Shown: positions 63,566-64,000 of the stretch, in pieces
How the letters are laid out: each line of letters begins with the position of its first letter
Position numbering within the stretch: position 1 is the first letter of the stretch
Program-made: the position numbers and the translations under genes
Assembly: GCF_001693255.1 (NCBI RefSeq)
Contig: NZ_CP016474.1
Span: 2,002,661-2,066,660 of the forward strand
Length of the DNA: 64,000 bases
Origin: Picosynechococcus sp. PCC 7003
GTDB lineage: Bacteria; Cyanobacteriota; Cyanobacteriia; Cyanobacteriales; MRBY01
Reading direction: 5' to 3'
Notes under the pieces: generated by a model
What the model saw: the letters and a program-made list of their open reading frames with translations, nothing else
Told to the model about the DNA's origin: nothing
The model's database searches: none

Positions 63566-64000
63566 TTATTCACATTTGAGCAAAGCATCCAAATCCGCTG
63601 CGACAATTTTTTCTAAATTGCGGGTAATTTTCTCAATCTCCCAATCCCACCACGCTACTGATAGTAAGGTTTTAATCACTTCATCGGGAAAGCGTTGACG
63701 AATACATTTGGCTGGGTTACCGCCCACAATGGTATAGGGAGGAACATCATTGACCACAACTGATTTGGCGGCAATAATCGCACCATCTCCCACATGAACG
63801 CCGGGCATAATGACGGCTTCATAGCCAATCCAGACATCATTGCCGACGACTGTATCGCCTTTATAGGGAAAGTCACTGGGTTGCAGAGCGAGCTTATCCC
63901 AACCATCACCAAAAATCTGAAATGGATAGGTCGAAAAACCATCTACTTTATGGTTTCCCCCGTTCATGATGAACTTGACTCCCCTGGCTAAGGCGCAGAA
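63566..64000 (-). CDS. Vat/xenobiotic acyltransferase-like hexapeptide acyltransferase, 5' part missing
   Basis: The frame stays open through the right edge (ALARGVKFIMNGGNHKVDG), so the start lies outside. The visible 144 residues carry left-handed beta-helix repeats (VVGNDVWIGYEAVIMPGVHVGDGAIIAAKSVV) and the catalytic-type His in MNGGNH, as in Vat and related CatB-like acyltransferases, then IVGGNPAKCIRQRF. Substrate may be a drug or an endogenous sugar. Identification is secure to superfamily only. Confidence 0.85.
   Translation of the reverse strand, partial: FCALARGVKFIMNGGNHKVDGFSTYPFQIFGDGWDKLALQPSDFPYKGDTVVGNDVWIGYEAVIMPGVHVGDGAIIAAKSVVVNDVPPYTIVGGNPAKCIRQRFPDEVIKTLLSVAWWDWEIEKITRNLEKIVAADLDALLKCE

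Overview
The window is a chromosomal segment of a unicellular cyanobacterium. It carries psbB (CP47), a cyanobacterial flavodiiron protein, PAP/fibrillin and DUF6816 plastid-lineage proteins, a carotenoid-isomerase-like desaturase and very many copies of the HIP1 octamer GCGATCGC. Base composition, gene content and the guanidine-hydrolase locus fit the euryhaline Synechococcus PCC 7002 / Picosynechococcus group; that genus assignment is inference from memory, not a search.

Layout: 1-1630 is core (3' end of proB, a PAP/fibrillin protein, the SRP RNA on the minus strand, a DUF202 membrane protein). 1759-1832 is an elongator tRNA-Met with a clear promoter. From its anticodon loop to 18343 lies a 16.5 kb integrative element bounded by an exact 45-bp direct repeat (1791-1835 and 18299-18343). 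Its left part holds a tyrosine integrase, a membrane/coiled-coil protein, a ribbon-helix-helix protein, a 47-bp-period repeat array, a ParB-like protein and a small Xre regulator. Its centre holds two small unknown genes and a TOPRIM/DUF3854 plus VapE-type helicase gene with origin-like repeats in its 3' part. Its right part is two divergent operons from 13146-13291. The minus-strand operon (eight genes) ends in a lysis cassette: a CHAP/PG-binding endolysin flanked by small membrane proteins. The plus-strand operon (five genes) encodes a cysteine-rich protein, a long coiled-coil protein and a hydrophobic 501-residue protein. I recognise no terminase, portal, capsid, tail, relaxase or packaging ATPase. 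The element therefore looks like a temperate virus or phage satellite whose virion or particle genes are of an unfamiliar type, and it is the best candidate here for an undescribed system.

The element appears to have its own regulatory DNA: paired TGTACACT boxes 23 bp apart in front of both the RHH gene and parB, four GCGTWACGC repeats in and before parB, an inverted repeat TACGG-AAA-CCGTA before xre, and a cluster of GTACCGYAAT repeats inside the helicase gene.

18462-64000 is core or semi-core DNA. It includes a DUF3285/ybeY/dgkA/trpG cluster, psbB, ileS, a Uma2 gene with a decayed duplicate near hemB, and a guanidine-use locus (HypA- and HypB-like Ni chaperones, a three-part ABC importer and a guanidine hydrolase of the arginase fold). 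Further on are recR (apparently with an AUU start), a flavodiiron protein, a CobT-like protein, rpsU, recJ, the Mn transporter mntCAB, aroE, ychF, a WD40 Ser/Thr kinase, miaE, manC, a lipoate-ligase-like gene and, cut by the right edge, a hexapeptide acyltransferase. No CRISPR array, rRNA operon or IS element was seen.
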